64,000 nucleotides of DNA from Dromaius novaehollandiae (taxonomy: Eukaryota; Chordata; Aves; Casuariiformes; Dromaiidae). A program made the translations under genes and the position numbers. Shown here piece after piece: positions 40,261 through 49,843 of this stretch. The notes below the pieces were generated by a model. That model made no database searches and was not told the origin of the DNA. It saw only the letters and a program-made list of their open reading frames with translations. The stretch covers positions 35,104,563-35,168,562 of the forward strand of contig NC_088100.1 of the NCBI RefSeq assembly GCF_036370855.1. Reading direction: 5' to 3'. Position 1 is the first letter of the stretch. Every line of letters begins with the position of its first letter.

Positions 40261-40290
40261 CCCCTGAGAGTTATTCCCCTGAGAGTTCTT
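40261..40290 (+). repeat. 15-bp tandem duplication, one mismatch
   Basis: CCCCTGAGAGTTATT is followed directly by CCCCTGAGAGTTCTT. Confidence 0.85.
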
Positions 40291-41829
40291 GGAAATGAGT
40301 TATTCTTCCTTGTTGGTCTCCATCAGTAAACACTCATTTACATGCTGTCCAAGCACACTTCAAGTAGTTTCTCCAGATTGTGGATGAGCCAGTCAAAGTC
40401 CTTTTTACTCCAAAATGGACTGCCAGCAGAAAGATGACTCAATCAAGCTTTGTGGTACAGGTGAAAGAAACTTTAAGCATGTTTGGGGGTGTTTTTCCAA
40501 AATCCAAATGCTTATCTCAAGTTCAGAGATAGTCTTAATTCATACTTCTGATTCTGTACCTTCAGGAAGGACAGATCCTATATCTGATATCCATCCTACA
40601 GATCTGTAAGCAGAATTTTGTTATTAAAAATGCACGGGTTACCAACAGGCTGACCTTTTTTGAATGTTTAAATATTTCAGGTCCTCTGATAATCAAATAA
40701 TGGCACCTCTATTAAGATTGACATCAGTAAAGAACACTAGGAATACAAGGTGTGTTTGGCAGGCATTGGGTATATTTTGCAAAGATTTAGAAAAATTATT
40801 TAAACTATGTGTTTTAAATAAGGTATTCTCTCTGTAAAACTTTCTATTTGGAAAACAGGAATCTTTTATGAAGATATGGACATCTGGTTAAGCTTGTCCT
40901 AAGGAGACACTTTATTCCAGAAACAGATAGATGAGGGATAGCGCAGCATGTCTTTATTTTTAAATACAGGTCAGAGAAACATTTTAATCACTCCTCCAAA
41001 TTCCAACCAGTCTTTTTTCTGCCTTTTTTCTTTCTTTATTGCACACCAAGCTGCAGGACATATTTTTGATGCATAACTCTCTGCAACTAGAAGAAAACAT
41101 AAAGAAACAATGCCTTTGATTTTTCCTTTAAATGTTCCTCTGTTAAGCCCAGAATTATTCTCTTACAGTCTAAAAGACATAGAGCTGCAATAACAGGCAC
41201 TCTTCGAAATGCCATTTGTTTGGATTTCATTTCACCAGTAACCAGTTAGACAATCTGTGAAGTTGTATAATCTCCATTTGTGGACATTAAAATTCACCAT
41301 ATAGTCTCCAGTGCAGAGAAAGGACCATGGAGTGGCCAGGAAGCCAGCCTGCACATCCAGCTTCACTCTGTGACAGATGTCTTGCATCATCTTGAGAAAT
41401 GCCCTGGCAGCTTCTGCACTGACTTCAGAAGGGTTTGCTGCAGGTCCTATGGTGACAGCTGCTTCTGTTTCAAAGACAGGCCTCTGAGACACCATGGTTA
41501 GGAAGGGCCATGGGAATCACCACCAGTCCACTCCTCCCCCTTTGGCAAGCGATTCTTCTGGACCATTGACACTCTTCCACTCCTGTTGTTTTTTTTTCCA
41601 GTTTACCCTTGTTGCCCTCTCTGGATATAGCTACACTACAGGCATTAGTGTGATCAAAGTTTGCGCACATACAGATGACCTACTACACAGGTAGCCAGCT
41701 CATGTAGAATTAACAGGATGGTCCCCCTGAAGAAGCTCAGCAAACACCAGAAACCCAAGTACTTTACTCAGGCTAGCCACTTTCCAGTACTGAACTCAGT
41801 ACTGTTACGGCCACAGTGGTGCCCAGCCA

Positions 41830-41906
41830 CTAGCTGACCCTGCTTGAGCAGGGGAGTTGGACTAGATGACCTCCAGAGGTGCCTTCCAACCTCAATCCTT
41901 CTGTGA
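41830..41906 (+). mobile_element. CR1 LINE, extreme 3' end
   Basis: The text AGCTGACCCTGCTTGAGCAG, GGGAGTTGGACTAGATGACC and TCCAGAGGTGCCTTCCAACC, then CCTTCTGTGA, is the standard avian CR1 3' terminus. It is much less diverged than the other fragments in the window and 5' truncated to about 80 bp. It lies about 0.4 kb beyond the COL12A1 poly(A) site. Confidence 0.92.
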
Positions 41907-42314
41907 AGAGGAATTAGAAGTTTGTGTGGCTTTAGCTACATGATGCAGTCTGAGTAGTTCCTGAAGTGAAAACAGTCTCTTCTGCTGCTACAGCCATCCA
42001 CCAGAAACCCCCCAAAAAGACAGCAACTGGAGCTCAGAGCCTCTCTGATTTTCTTCATCAAACACCTTGAAGACTGAATGTTGTCAGGAGTCATATCCAT
42101 ATATGAGAAAGTGGAAATCTCTTCTGCTTTTATCCACCTGTGTCTAGATACCACAGCCCAAAAACCTATTTTAACACTATTCCCATTCTAGATTATTTTG
42201 ATACTTGACATTTCTGAAAGATTGAATAAAGAAAACTAATAGTATACACACACATCATGCTGAGCACCTTAGAGATAGGAAGCCTCATAGTGCCTTTCAA
42301 GAAATGAACAGACA
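41907..42314. other. Short intergenic gap before the COL12A1 3' end
   Basis: About 400 bp with no ORF of note and no recognised repeat. The 72-codon minus ORF at 41936-42154 has no recognisable family. Confidence 0.45.
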
Positions 42315-42331
42315 CATAGATTTTCAGTAGT

Positions 42332-42337
42332 TTTATT
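42332..42337 (-). terminator. Poly(A) signal AATAAA, likely distal COL12A1 site
   Basis: A canonical AATAAA on the minus strand is followed within about 20 bases by a GU-rich stretch (TGTGTCTGTTC). That spacing is normal for cleavage near 42310-42320. It sits about 0.9 kb after the long-form stop codon. No closer hexamer exists except the one overlapping the stop. Confidence 0.6.
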
Positions 42338-42880
42338 GAAAAATGCCTCTTTCATTTCAGAAATAAATAATATAAGGCAGTGAAATTCACAATTTGCAGT
42401 TACAATATAAAAGCAGCAATTCTATATCCATAGTCTTGCAAACAATTTCCAACTGCTTTTGATAACTAAGAAACATTGTATTCTGAAAACAAAAATCCAT
42501 ACTAAATATACAACACAAACATGCAATTCCATCTCTGCAGGATTGTCTGCAATTTGGCATAAATGTTGTGTCTAAAAACAAGGAGATTTAATGCATTATT
42601 AAACTGTATCCAGTTGATACAATGATTTCAGCTACTTCGCTTAATGTTTGTGGTTGTAAAAGGAGATGTATAAGAGCAGTACATGCTCTGCAAAGTGTAA
42701 CTAAGAATAGAAGAAAAATGACAATGATATTGGAAGGAGAGGGATTTTTTGTTTCTTTCTTATTTAACTAGATAATGCAGACCTGTGATCTGACTGAACT
42801 GCAAACATGCATTTGAAAAAGAACAAAAATGTAGAGCTAAAGCAAACAGTCCTTAAAAACTTGCTGTAGCTCTGTGGTTA

Positions 42881-42920
42881 TTTTTGTTTTGGTTTTTTGG
42901 TTTTCTTTTTTTGTTTTTTG
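42881..42920 (+). repeat. T-rich, G-interrupted tract in the COL12A1 3' UTR
   Basis: Runs of T broken by G and GG. The stretch at 42886-42904 is nearly complementary to 43201-43218, with one extra base in the second arm. Confidence 0.85.
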
Positions 42921-43184
42921 GAGTTTTTACATTATTTTAATGAAAATGCAGCACTGGGATTACTGGATGCACATATTAACTTGTAGGCAGCCACTCTAAG
43001 CAGAAGTATTTTACAAGCATTTCCAGAGCGGTATGAAATCTCTAGTTACATACATTGCTATTCCCACATAAGCAAGATACTCCTACAAAACAGGGGTGCA
43101 TGTCTGATTCGAAAAAAACAGAAAGCTATATTGCAAAAGAAATTACGCACTCTCCACATGTGTATCTGCATATGCAAGCATAGC

Positions 43185-43220
43185 AAAAACAAAAACCACC
43201 AACCAAAAAAACCAAAACAA
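43185..43220 (+). repeat. A-rich, C-interrupted tract after the COL12A1 long-form stop
   Basis: Runs of A broken by C and CC on the plus strand, so G/T-rich in the transcript, directly downstream of the stop-overlapping AATAAA. Confidence 0.85.
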
Positions 43221-43231
43221 GACACAGATCT

Positions 43232-43237
43232 TTTATT
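43232..43237 (-). terminator. Poly(A) hexamer overlapping the long-form stop codon
   Basis: The final Gln and stop codons (CAA TAA) plus the next base spell AATAAA. A very T/G-rich stretch follows immediately downstream (43185-43228 on the minus strand), which looks like a strong downstream element. If used, the long-form mRNA would have almost no 3' UTR. The hexamer may simply be a coincidence of codon usage. Confidence 0.35.
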
Positions 43238-43414
43238 GTTTTGTTTTTGCATTTCTTGACAGCGATCTTTTCCAGCGCATGTGTTCAGGGTATTCTGGTG
43301 AATGCATTTCAACTCCATAGTCCTCATACTCTTCCTCTCTCCTTTCTGACTCCATAGGTACTATGAAGGGTTCACCTTCAGGTTGATAGGGTCCACTTTC
43401 AGGCACGTATGATT
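43233..43414 (-). CDS. COL12A1: COL12A1 last coding exon, long NC1 form (182 nt)
   Basis: Joined in phase 1 to the exon ending at 45762, this encodes 60 residues from ESYVPESGPYQPEG to a TAA stop. The middle is acidic (RREEEYEDYG) and the end basic (RWKRSLSRNAKTKQ). With about 18 residues from the upstream exon, NC1 is about 78 residues, close to the 74-residue long NC1 reported for chicken collagen XII, whose basic end binds heparin. The acceptor is TTTTCAACCAG at 43418-43415. The open frame continues upstream of it to 43472, but that part is intron. A polyadenylation hexamer overlaps the stop codon. Confidence 0.92.
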
Positions 43415-44394
43415 CTGGTTGAAAATAGTTGTCCGATTGAACATTATAATTATCGCATGTCTTTATATCCACAAATACAATGAAAGTTAGTTTGACTACA
43501 TAATGTTAGTCCAAGCTTATTTCCATATAATAAATATATAAATTAATAATTCAAAGGGTTCTTTTTCAGTTTTGCTCATGAATGATTTCTGGCAGTAAAA
43601 TAATAAAAAGGTAAAAAAATCATTTTGAATGGCTTTGTATCTATAATACACAAAACACTGCAGAATGAATCTTAAAATATGCAAGGGACCGACTTGTAAA
43701 AAATAAAAAAAAGGCAAATCAAATAAAAATATTATTTTACAGCTACTTCAGTAAATCCAAGTACTGGACTTTATCTTAGATTATGTAATCAATAGAGCAC
43801 AGGGAGCAGGTAAAATGAACAGGTGGGTTTGGCATTTACTAATCTGTTCTGAGAATAGGAAAATAAGTGTACATGTAACTATCACCAGCGGCAATATACA
43901 GTACATATCGCTTTCTGGTGCTGTTCCTCGTAACAAACCGAGTTACAGCTGGTGCTTCAGGAACACCAAAAACTACAGCAAAACAGAAAAAAAATTATAA
44001 AACTTTTGTATTTATATCTGCAGTTACAGAATCCAACAAGATTACATATACAAAAAAGGCACATGCCCCAAATCAGACATGTTGGTAACAAGCAACAGAC
44101 AGGGAGATTTCATAAGTTGTCAAAGATGTTATTCTGGCATGTAGCAAGCAGCAGCAGGCTTTTATGCAGAAGCATCACGTAGAGTTGTTAACAGATTTTA
44201 GTGGATACGATCCCATACAAATCATTTACAAGCCACAATTAGTTTACTATTTACATAAGTCATTTCTCATTTACCAGGTTAAATCGTCTCTTCTAATGGC
44301 ATTACCTTTGCTGGTTAGTAGTTTTATAAGCCCCCTTCATCACTGAGGCTTTTGAAGATTTGGGTCTTTTTTTAAAAAAGGAAAGACTGTCTAC

Positions 44395-44400
44395 TTTATT
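44395..44400 (-). terminator. Possible poly(A) signal for the short NC1 transcript
   Basis: AATAAA on the minus strand lies about 235 bases after the stop codon of the proposed short terminal exon and is the only perfect hexamer between that stop and the long exon. No clear GU-rich element follows it, so the call is weak. Confidence 0.35.
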
Positions 44401-44630
44401 ATTGAAATGCAACAGGCTTAATGAATCAACATCACTGTCCTTTATCTCATTCACGAGTTATGTTAGTAAAAGAATCTCCCCATTCTATGAGGCCAGCATG
44501 GTTCAAAAACCATATCCGTGGTGAAATATCCATACGGACTCATTTTCTAATAAGCACGTGCGCAAACATCTCAGAAACAGGATTTTCATGTATTCAAACT
44601 GTAAGCAGCGCTGGAGACTTAGAAAATGTG

Positions 44631-44641
44631 TTAGCCGAAAC
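44631..44641 (-). CDS. COL12A1: COL12A1 alternative last exon, short NC1 form
   Basis: A strong acceptor on the minus strand (TTTGACCTGTTTCAG) is followed at once by GTTTCGGCTAA. Joined in phase 1 to the exon ending at 45762, this adds Gly-Phe-Gly and a stop, so the protein would end [15 protein letters not shown]. Collagen XII has a documented short NC1 variant of about 19 residues, and the human short form as I recall it ends GQGYPGSG. The match in length, phase and Gly-X-Gly-stop makes this the likely terminal exon. Only the coding part is marked. Its 3' UTR would run to lower coordinates. This is an inference from splice-site and reading frame, not transcript evidence. Confidence 0.75.
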
Positions 44642-44891
44642 CTGAAACAGGTCAAAGATGATGTTAGTCTTTTAAAAGTCAAACTCATTTGCAAAAACAT
44701 ACTTTCATCCAAATAAATACATAACATAGGCATATATTTATATATGTATACATAGCTGCTTACTAGAAAGGAGATCACTGCTGAATCACAGATACAATTT
44801 TCTTTCTTTTTCATTTAAACCAGAATTTGGCATGAGATCTGCATAAACACCTGAGTCTTTAACCAGCAGCACTGAGTCTGCAATTGTGTAC

Positions 44892-44907
44892 ATATATATA
44901 TATATAT
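44892..44907 (+). repeat. (AT)n dinucleotide run
   Basis: Eight consecutive AT units in the last COL12A1 intron region. Confidence 0.85.
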
Positions 44908-45498
44908 TTGTTGTTCTTTTCATGGGTACATGCACAATATGCTAACAGCAAACCATATCCAATAGTAGTATCACATACACTAATTTTGAGATGTTGCGAT
45001 GCATACATATTAATTTGTTAACAATACTGTGGTCCTGCAGGATCCCCATGTAAAATACATTAATGCCTTCTCAGTCACAAATTCGTGGCCACTTTCACCC
45101 TTTATACTGATTCCAAAAGGAGCCCACTGTTTTGAGCTGTTTCACAGAGTGGAAGGCTGATATGACCCACGGCTAATCAGACTCCAGGCAGTTTAACTCG
45201 GTAGAAATTGTAGGACAGTGGTGTTTTTCAGTTGTCTGCACTGTATCACAGAACGGATTTCCTTTGTGGAAAATTTTGATTTCAGGTATCAATTTTGTAT
45301 AAATAATCCTGACATTGCTCAAAAAGAGAGACACGGAAATTGCCAACCACAGCATTCTTTTTATTTTTCAAGAGACACATGAAGAATTCAACCTTGTTCT
45401 GAAGATGATTGGAAGGGGTGGGGAGGGGGGAGAGAAAGAAGAAGAAAACAGTCACTTAAATCCTATGAGCAACATTATCAATTACTAACCTTCTACAT

Positions 45499-45512
45499 AA
45501 AAAAAAAAAAAA
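45499..45512 (+). repeat. Poly(A) run, 14 bases (plus strand)
   Basis: Fourteen A on the plus strand inside the COL12A1 intron upstream of the alternative last exons. Confidence 0.8.
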
Positions 45513-45761
45513 GACAAACATTTTGCTACTGTTTCCTATTTAAGTTGAACCATGTACCACAGGTAAATCTGTATCAAAATCTACATGGCTGCTCATACAC
45601 CTGCAGGTTACAGTGAGACAGGCCTGCTCCTTCCAACCATTTCCTCCTGATTCAGTATGCCCAGGCAAGCAGGACTGTCTCACGTAGAGCAATTCAATAT
45701 GAACTGCCACATCTGTGAAGGCTATTTAGGGCAAAGAGTGGTTAAGTTGCTGGTAACATAC

Positions 45762-45932
45762 CTGGGAATCCTTGGCCATTGTAAGGGATGCTAGCGCACT
45801 GGGACGAATCACAATATCCTGGTGGCCCTGGGGGACCTCGGATACCCGCATTTCCAGGACGACCTGGTGGCCCCGGGGGTCCTCGTGATCCTGTGGAGCC
45901 TGGTGGGCCAGTTCTAGATTCTCCTTGTGGAC
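45762..45932 (-). CDS. COL12A1: COL12A1 exon, end of COL1 and start of NC1 (171 nt)
   Basis: This exon completes COL1 and opens NC1 (57 codons). It starts [12 protein letters not shown], the second COL1 imperfection, continues as perfect triplets to GPPGPPG, and then reads [18 protein letters not shown]. The two cysteines four residues apart at the COL1/NC1 junction are the FACIT hallmark and form interchain disulfides. The acceptor is AAATTAG and the donor GTATGT, both phase 1. It is the shared donor for the two alternative last exons. Collagen XIV has a different sequence after its first junction cysteine, so this exon is strong support for COL12A1. Confidence 0.95.
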
Positions 45933-46992
45933 CTAATTTTAGAATTGAAAGGTGGGGAAGTTGTTTTCTTTAAGAGGCAGCTTGATAAAATAGCTAACAT
46001 TACTGCCGTCTAGACTACACAGTCTAGTCTATGTCTTTGGTGAGAAAACACTTGCACTTTGTTGCTATATGGGGGTCAACGGAAAGAAAAATAAAAGAAA
46101 ACCAGAAATATGACTCATCATTAGTTGCTTCCCTGTGTGTGGCTTATTTAAGGATTTATTCACAGAAATTGATTTAGCAAGGTTTGAGCCAAGCTAGAAA
46201 CATCAATGAATTCTCTGGTTTATTTCCACTCTGTGTAAGATACGAAGATCTCAAGGGAAACTATTAGATTAGACAAGCACACTGGATTTCAATTAAAATA
46301 TAGGAGTACATTAATTCTGCTACTCTGAAGCCCTAGGGTAGATGAGGTAATGTTTTTTTTGGAACAGGTTGTGTTATAGTTAGCAGAAATATAAAGCTTC
46401 AAGTAACTGGAGCTACAATTTGCTGCAAACATCTTATGTATCCTGTAATGAAAAATCATGTTTAGCCTTGTAAACTAAAAGCAGAAATGAATGATGCAGC
46501 TGATTTCTGCCAGGGCATTATTGAACAAAACTGCATGATACAAACAGAAAAAGCAATGGTCAAGTCATCAGACTACCATCTGGTAACTCTGTATCATGGA
46601 ATATTTCATAGTTCTGGGACAAAGTGTAATCACAGATATAATTAAAAAATTGAATTAGGTATTCCAGAAGTATCATCTGCTAAAACTTGTGAAAACATCC
46701 ATTAAATATTTGGCCAATGTATTTTCATGAAACTCATTTTCACACAAGCAAACATGCCAGATAAGTAAATTACAAGATAAAGATAAGTATCTATTAGCCA
46801 CATCCAACAGTCTTTCTAAATTGCCCATTGTTGCAGAGGTTTCCTTTGTACTCTAATACATGTCAAAAATATGAAGTGCACAGAGTAAAGTATGTTCCTT
46901 TGCCACAAACAATCTACTTCCCTATGAAAAAATGCTGCCCTTTTCTTCCAGTTTTTTATAATCTGATTTTAATTAAAACAAGACATATTTAC

Positions 46993-47061
46993 CAGGTGGC
47001 CCCGGCAAACCTCGTGGGCCTTGAGATCCAGTCCCTCTTTCACCTTTCTCTCCAGGCATTC
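46993..47061 (-). CDS. COL12A1: COL12A1 exon, COL1 helix with an imperfection (69 nt)
   Basis: Twenty-three residues run from [10 protein letters not shown] to GPRGLPGPP. The repeat is broken once at GERGTGSQ, where only one residue separates two glycines. This is one of the two COL1 imperfections typical of FACITs. The acceptor is CATAG and the donor GTAAAT, both phase 1. At 69 nt it is one codon short of eight triplets, which matches the single-residue loss. Confidence 0.93.
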
Positions 47062-48005
47062 CTATGGAATTTAAAAAAAAAAAATAGTAAAAACCAAAGG
47101 AAGGAAACTGCATCAATAAATATTTCTTCATGCGCTCTCATTGATATTAATATTTAATTCCAATTATTTAACAGACTAGGGCTGGTCAAACCTTATTTTA
47201 TACAGATGCCTAAAAGTATATTTGAGGAAATACTTAATTTGGATATAAATAACCTAAAAACAAAGTAGGAAGCAGAAATAATTTAGTGTGAATAAGCTTT
47301 CTCAAAACACAGAAAAAGCTTTGAGACAGTTAAACCACCGCAGAACCTTATTACATTAAACAACAAACAGGAAGGTAATTTCAAGCTTGCATACTTTAAG
47401 CCTATGCTGCAGAGTAGCTGGAATAAGCAGACACCACATGACAGTTCAGTACAGCTACTTCACATCATTGCAGTGATCCAACGTAGCCATAGAATAGAAG
47501 TACCAACTGTCAAACCTAGTTTAGAGCTGCTTCCCTTTCTCAGAACAGTGCAAAGGGCCAAAGATGAAGTCCTAATTCTTTTGACTCTTACTTTTTATTC
47601 TTGGTAACGATGCACTTTGTCTCTTAATCAGGTGTCTATTCTGCGAAGAGTTATGTTACTCCAGACAGCCTTTCAAGATGTAGCTCTCTAGCACCAGAAG
47701 AGCTCTGAGAACATTCTCTTTCCTGGGATATCCTGAGGATGCCTCGCACTTCACTGAGATAGCAGCCAAAACTTTACACTACCCTGGGTTTCATGAAACA
47801 TGAGCAAAAGGCAGAGGAAAGCACTGTAGATACAAACTGATGTAACTGATCTTTCCTCCAGTACATCAGTGTCCTCCAAGCAACCCAGCTGACCTGGTAG
47901 GTATGTGCTTCCTAGTCTGATACGGTAAAGGGATCACACTGCTCCCCTGGCAGCCTCTGCACTATGTCCACAGTGAAATATATGGCTGCTATAGGTGTTA
48001 CTCAC

Positions 48006-48194
48006 CTCTTTCACCAGGTGGTCCTTGGACACCAGGAGGTCCTGGGAACCCTGGTCTTCCTCCAGGTCCAGGCTCTCCTCTTGTCCCAGCAGCTCCTGGG
48101 GGACCAGGTGGTCCTGGTGGCCCTGGCTGGTTACGGTTTGAATAATAATCATTGGGGATTTGATTCAGCATCTGATTGAATCGGCTCATTTGGC
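48006..48194 (-). CDS. COL12A1: COL12A1 exon, end of NC2 and start of COL1 (189 nt)
   Basis: The exon encodes 63 residues. It opens with the rest of NC2 ([18 protein letters not shown], then SNRNQP) and runs into 13 perfect Gly-X-Y triplets of COL1 ([10 protein letters not shown] to GPPGER). NC2 over the two exons is about 43 residues, the size I recall for collagen XII. The acceptor follows a TTTTCTTTTC tract ending CAAG, the donor is GTGAGT, and both borders are phase 1. The NQIPND wording is shared in part with collagen XIV, but the flanking residues are those of XII. Confidence 0.95.
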
Positions 48195-49843
48195 CTTGAA
48201 AAGAAAAGAAAATGCTTCAGTAAAAACATGAAAAACTTTTATTGGAGTGAGAAGGAATAAAGAGGTATCTCTTTTCATTAAATCCTCTCCTTGTTCTGTC
48301 CAAATAATTAGCGACAAATCAGTGCAGATGAATTAGGGTGAATTAAGATGAACGTCTAATAAGAAGGCTGAAAATAAATGAAAGAAGGGTAAAGGGGAAT
48401 TCTACAAACAGACAACATTATCAAAAAATTAACATTAAAGTAGTTAAAGTCAGAAAATAAGTACTTGTTTACAACATTCTTGCTCTCAAAGGTCTAGTTA
48501 AAGGTTGTCTCTCACTCTGAAGAACAGAAAGGACTTGTTACACTTCAAACAGCGAAGAGGACCACATTTCTGTGTACTCTTGGAGCTCAGAAGTTGCAAA
48601 GAATACAGGATAAATTACCCCTTTGTAGCACAGCCAGCACAGAGTCTATGAACTATGCAGGATGCAGAGGCTTGTGCTGGCGTTCTGTATATAGGTGAAT
48701 TTCATTTCCACAGAAAGATGTCTTTGATCGAGAGCAACAGCATTGTGTAGCCTGGCAGAAATGAGCCCTTAACTGGGAGGGGGAGGGTGGGAGGACACAT
48801 CTAGCCCTCCCTGATCAGTGTAATGTGCAAATCATAGCCTAAACTCTGAAGAGCTGAGCTGATTATGAAAAAAATACAAGGTTGATCAAAAAGGAGAAGC
48901 TAAGTGACCTCAGATAATGTATCCTTATTCATAAGCCTCATACACAATCATGATTGCACTTTTCTTCCCGTGTGCTGGCTAATGAATTAGACATGCTTTG
49001 AAACCAGCCACTGAAGATATTCTAAAGGACACACTGCCCTCCCCACCTGTGCACACTCACTCAGTGGTCCAAAAGGTATTTCTGTTCACCACAAAAAAGC
49101 AAAGAATCAAGATCTAACCAGCACGTGCCCTTGTTACAGAGATACCATTAATTTTTAGGAACAATTTTTGGGCACATTGGGCTCTGTCTTCCTTGGTAGG
49201 CCTGCTGATAGCAAAAGCACTGCCTCAGCAACAGAGAGAAAGAGTCTCTGCAGAGAAAATTTTCATGGGATGCAGAGCTGCACTCTGTAACTACCCCCTG
49301 TGTGGCAGCAGAGGACTGAAATTTAATTTGGAGTCCTTATCCAAAGTAATTTCATTTTTACTTGCATACCACAGCTGATTCTGTGCACACTAGTTACCCA
49401 AAGATCATCTGTTATTTCTCACTAGTAAAGAATCTGCAGCGAGCATCCTTTCTCTTGCGGATTCCCTCCTCCTGAAGATAAGACATAATTAATGAGAAAA
49501 TGTATACTGACTTTATGACACAGATAAGGTAAGCTTAGACCACATGGCCAACACGAAGATCACCTGCCCTGTAGTGGGTATTGGACTTGTCTGTGTATTT
49601 CCAAAGGTCACAGCTAGCCATGACCATTCATGGTCAAGCCAGCCATTGGGATCTGGCAATGATTTAGCACTGGATTCTTTTTTCCATTAAGTCAGTGGCA
49701 CTGGACAGCTACAACATCACTCAAGCGTTTTTTACGCTTTGTGGCCGATATCCTTCATCTTAAATTTAAACCATTCTGTTCTCTTTTAACAGGCACACTA
49801 GTAAATTAGGGGTATGAAGCACAAAGAAAGCAACACTGTTTAC
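48195..49843 (-). other. COL12A1 intron within NC2
   Basis: A 1.6-kb intron with no recognisable exon or repeat family. The one notable element is a canonical four-run G-quadruplex motif on the plus strand at 48775-48791. Confidence 0.6.
48775..48791 (+). other. Canonical G-quadruplex motif
   Basis: GGGAGGGGGAGGGTGGG has four G-runs of at least three with single-base loops. It is on the DNA strand opposite to the COL12A1 transcript, in the intron between the two NC2 exons. Confidence 0.75.

Larger units (their letters stand above)
34481..41829. other. Intergenic, no gene recognised
   Basis: 7.3 kb of AT-rich DNA. It contains a TG/TA-rich stretch (36791-36840), a 14-base A-run (39367-39380), two short tandem duplications near 40.1-40.3 kb, and an 87-codon minus-strand ORF (41232-41495) without a recognised family. 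No CR1 fragment was recognised until 41.83 kb. Confidence 0.45.
42315..43232 (-). other. COL12A1: COL12A1 long-form 3' UTR (inferred extent)
   Basis: About 0.9 kb lies between the long-form stop codon and a well-formed poly(A) signal. There is no open frame of note. It contains a G/T-rich tract directly after the stop (43185-43220) and an A/C-rich tract (42881-42920, as read on the minus strand) that is nearly complementary to it. The 3' boundary is inferred from the AATAAA at 42332-42337 and could be wrong if another site is used. Confidence 0.6.
43415..45761 (-). other. COL12A1 last intron / alternative 3' end region
   Basis: This 2.3-kb stretch separates the shared NC1 donor from the long terminal exon and contains the proposed short terminal exon at 44631-44641. 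Otherwise it is AT-rich, with an (AT)n run at 44892-44907, a poly(A) run at 45499-45512 and a G-rich stretch around 45412-45434. I see no other conserved coding sequence. Confidence 0.6.

Noticed and set aside
1..42000. tRNA, rRNA or small-RNA genes in the downstream flank
   Set aside because: I looked for A/B-box-like cloverleaf sequence and rRNA wording on both strands by eye and found nothing I could defend.
43415..43472. Upstream extension of the last-exon ORF (starting MDIKTCDNYNVQ)
   Set aside because: The frame is open but lies before the TTTTCAACCAG acceptor at 43418-43415. The phase from the upstream exon requires entry at 43414, so this part is intron.
45412..45434. G-rich stretch as a G-quadruplex
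   Set aside because: Three separate long runs only (4, 4 and 6 G). A fourth would need the six-base run to split without a loop, so it is weaker than the motif at 48775-48791.
45788..45973. Plus-strand ORF rich in Gly-Pro (GGPGGPRIP) that looks collagenous
   Set aside because: It is the antisense shadow of the COL12A1 exon at 45762-45932. GGN/CCN repeats read as Gly/Pro on both strands. Splice sites and the cysteine junction are on the minus strand.
43233..48194. Assignment of the collagen gene to COL14A1
   Set aside because: Collagen XIV NC2 and C-terminus read differently as I recall them ([16 protein letters not shown] and YCDPSSCSAYG). The sequence here has the XII wording, both XII-type NC1 ends, and no neighbouring gene close to the 3' end.
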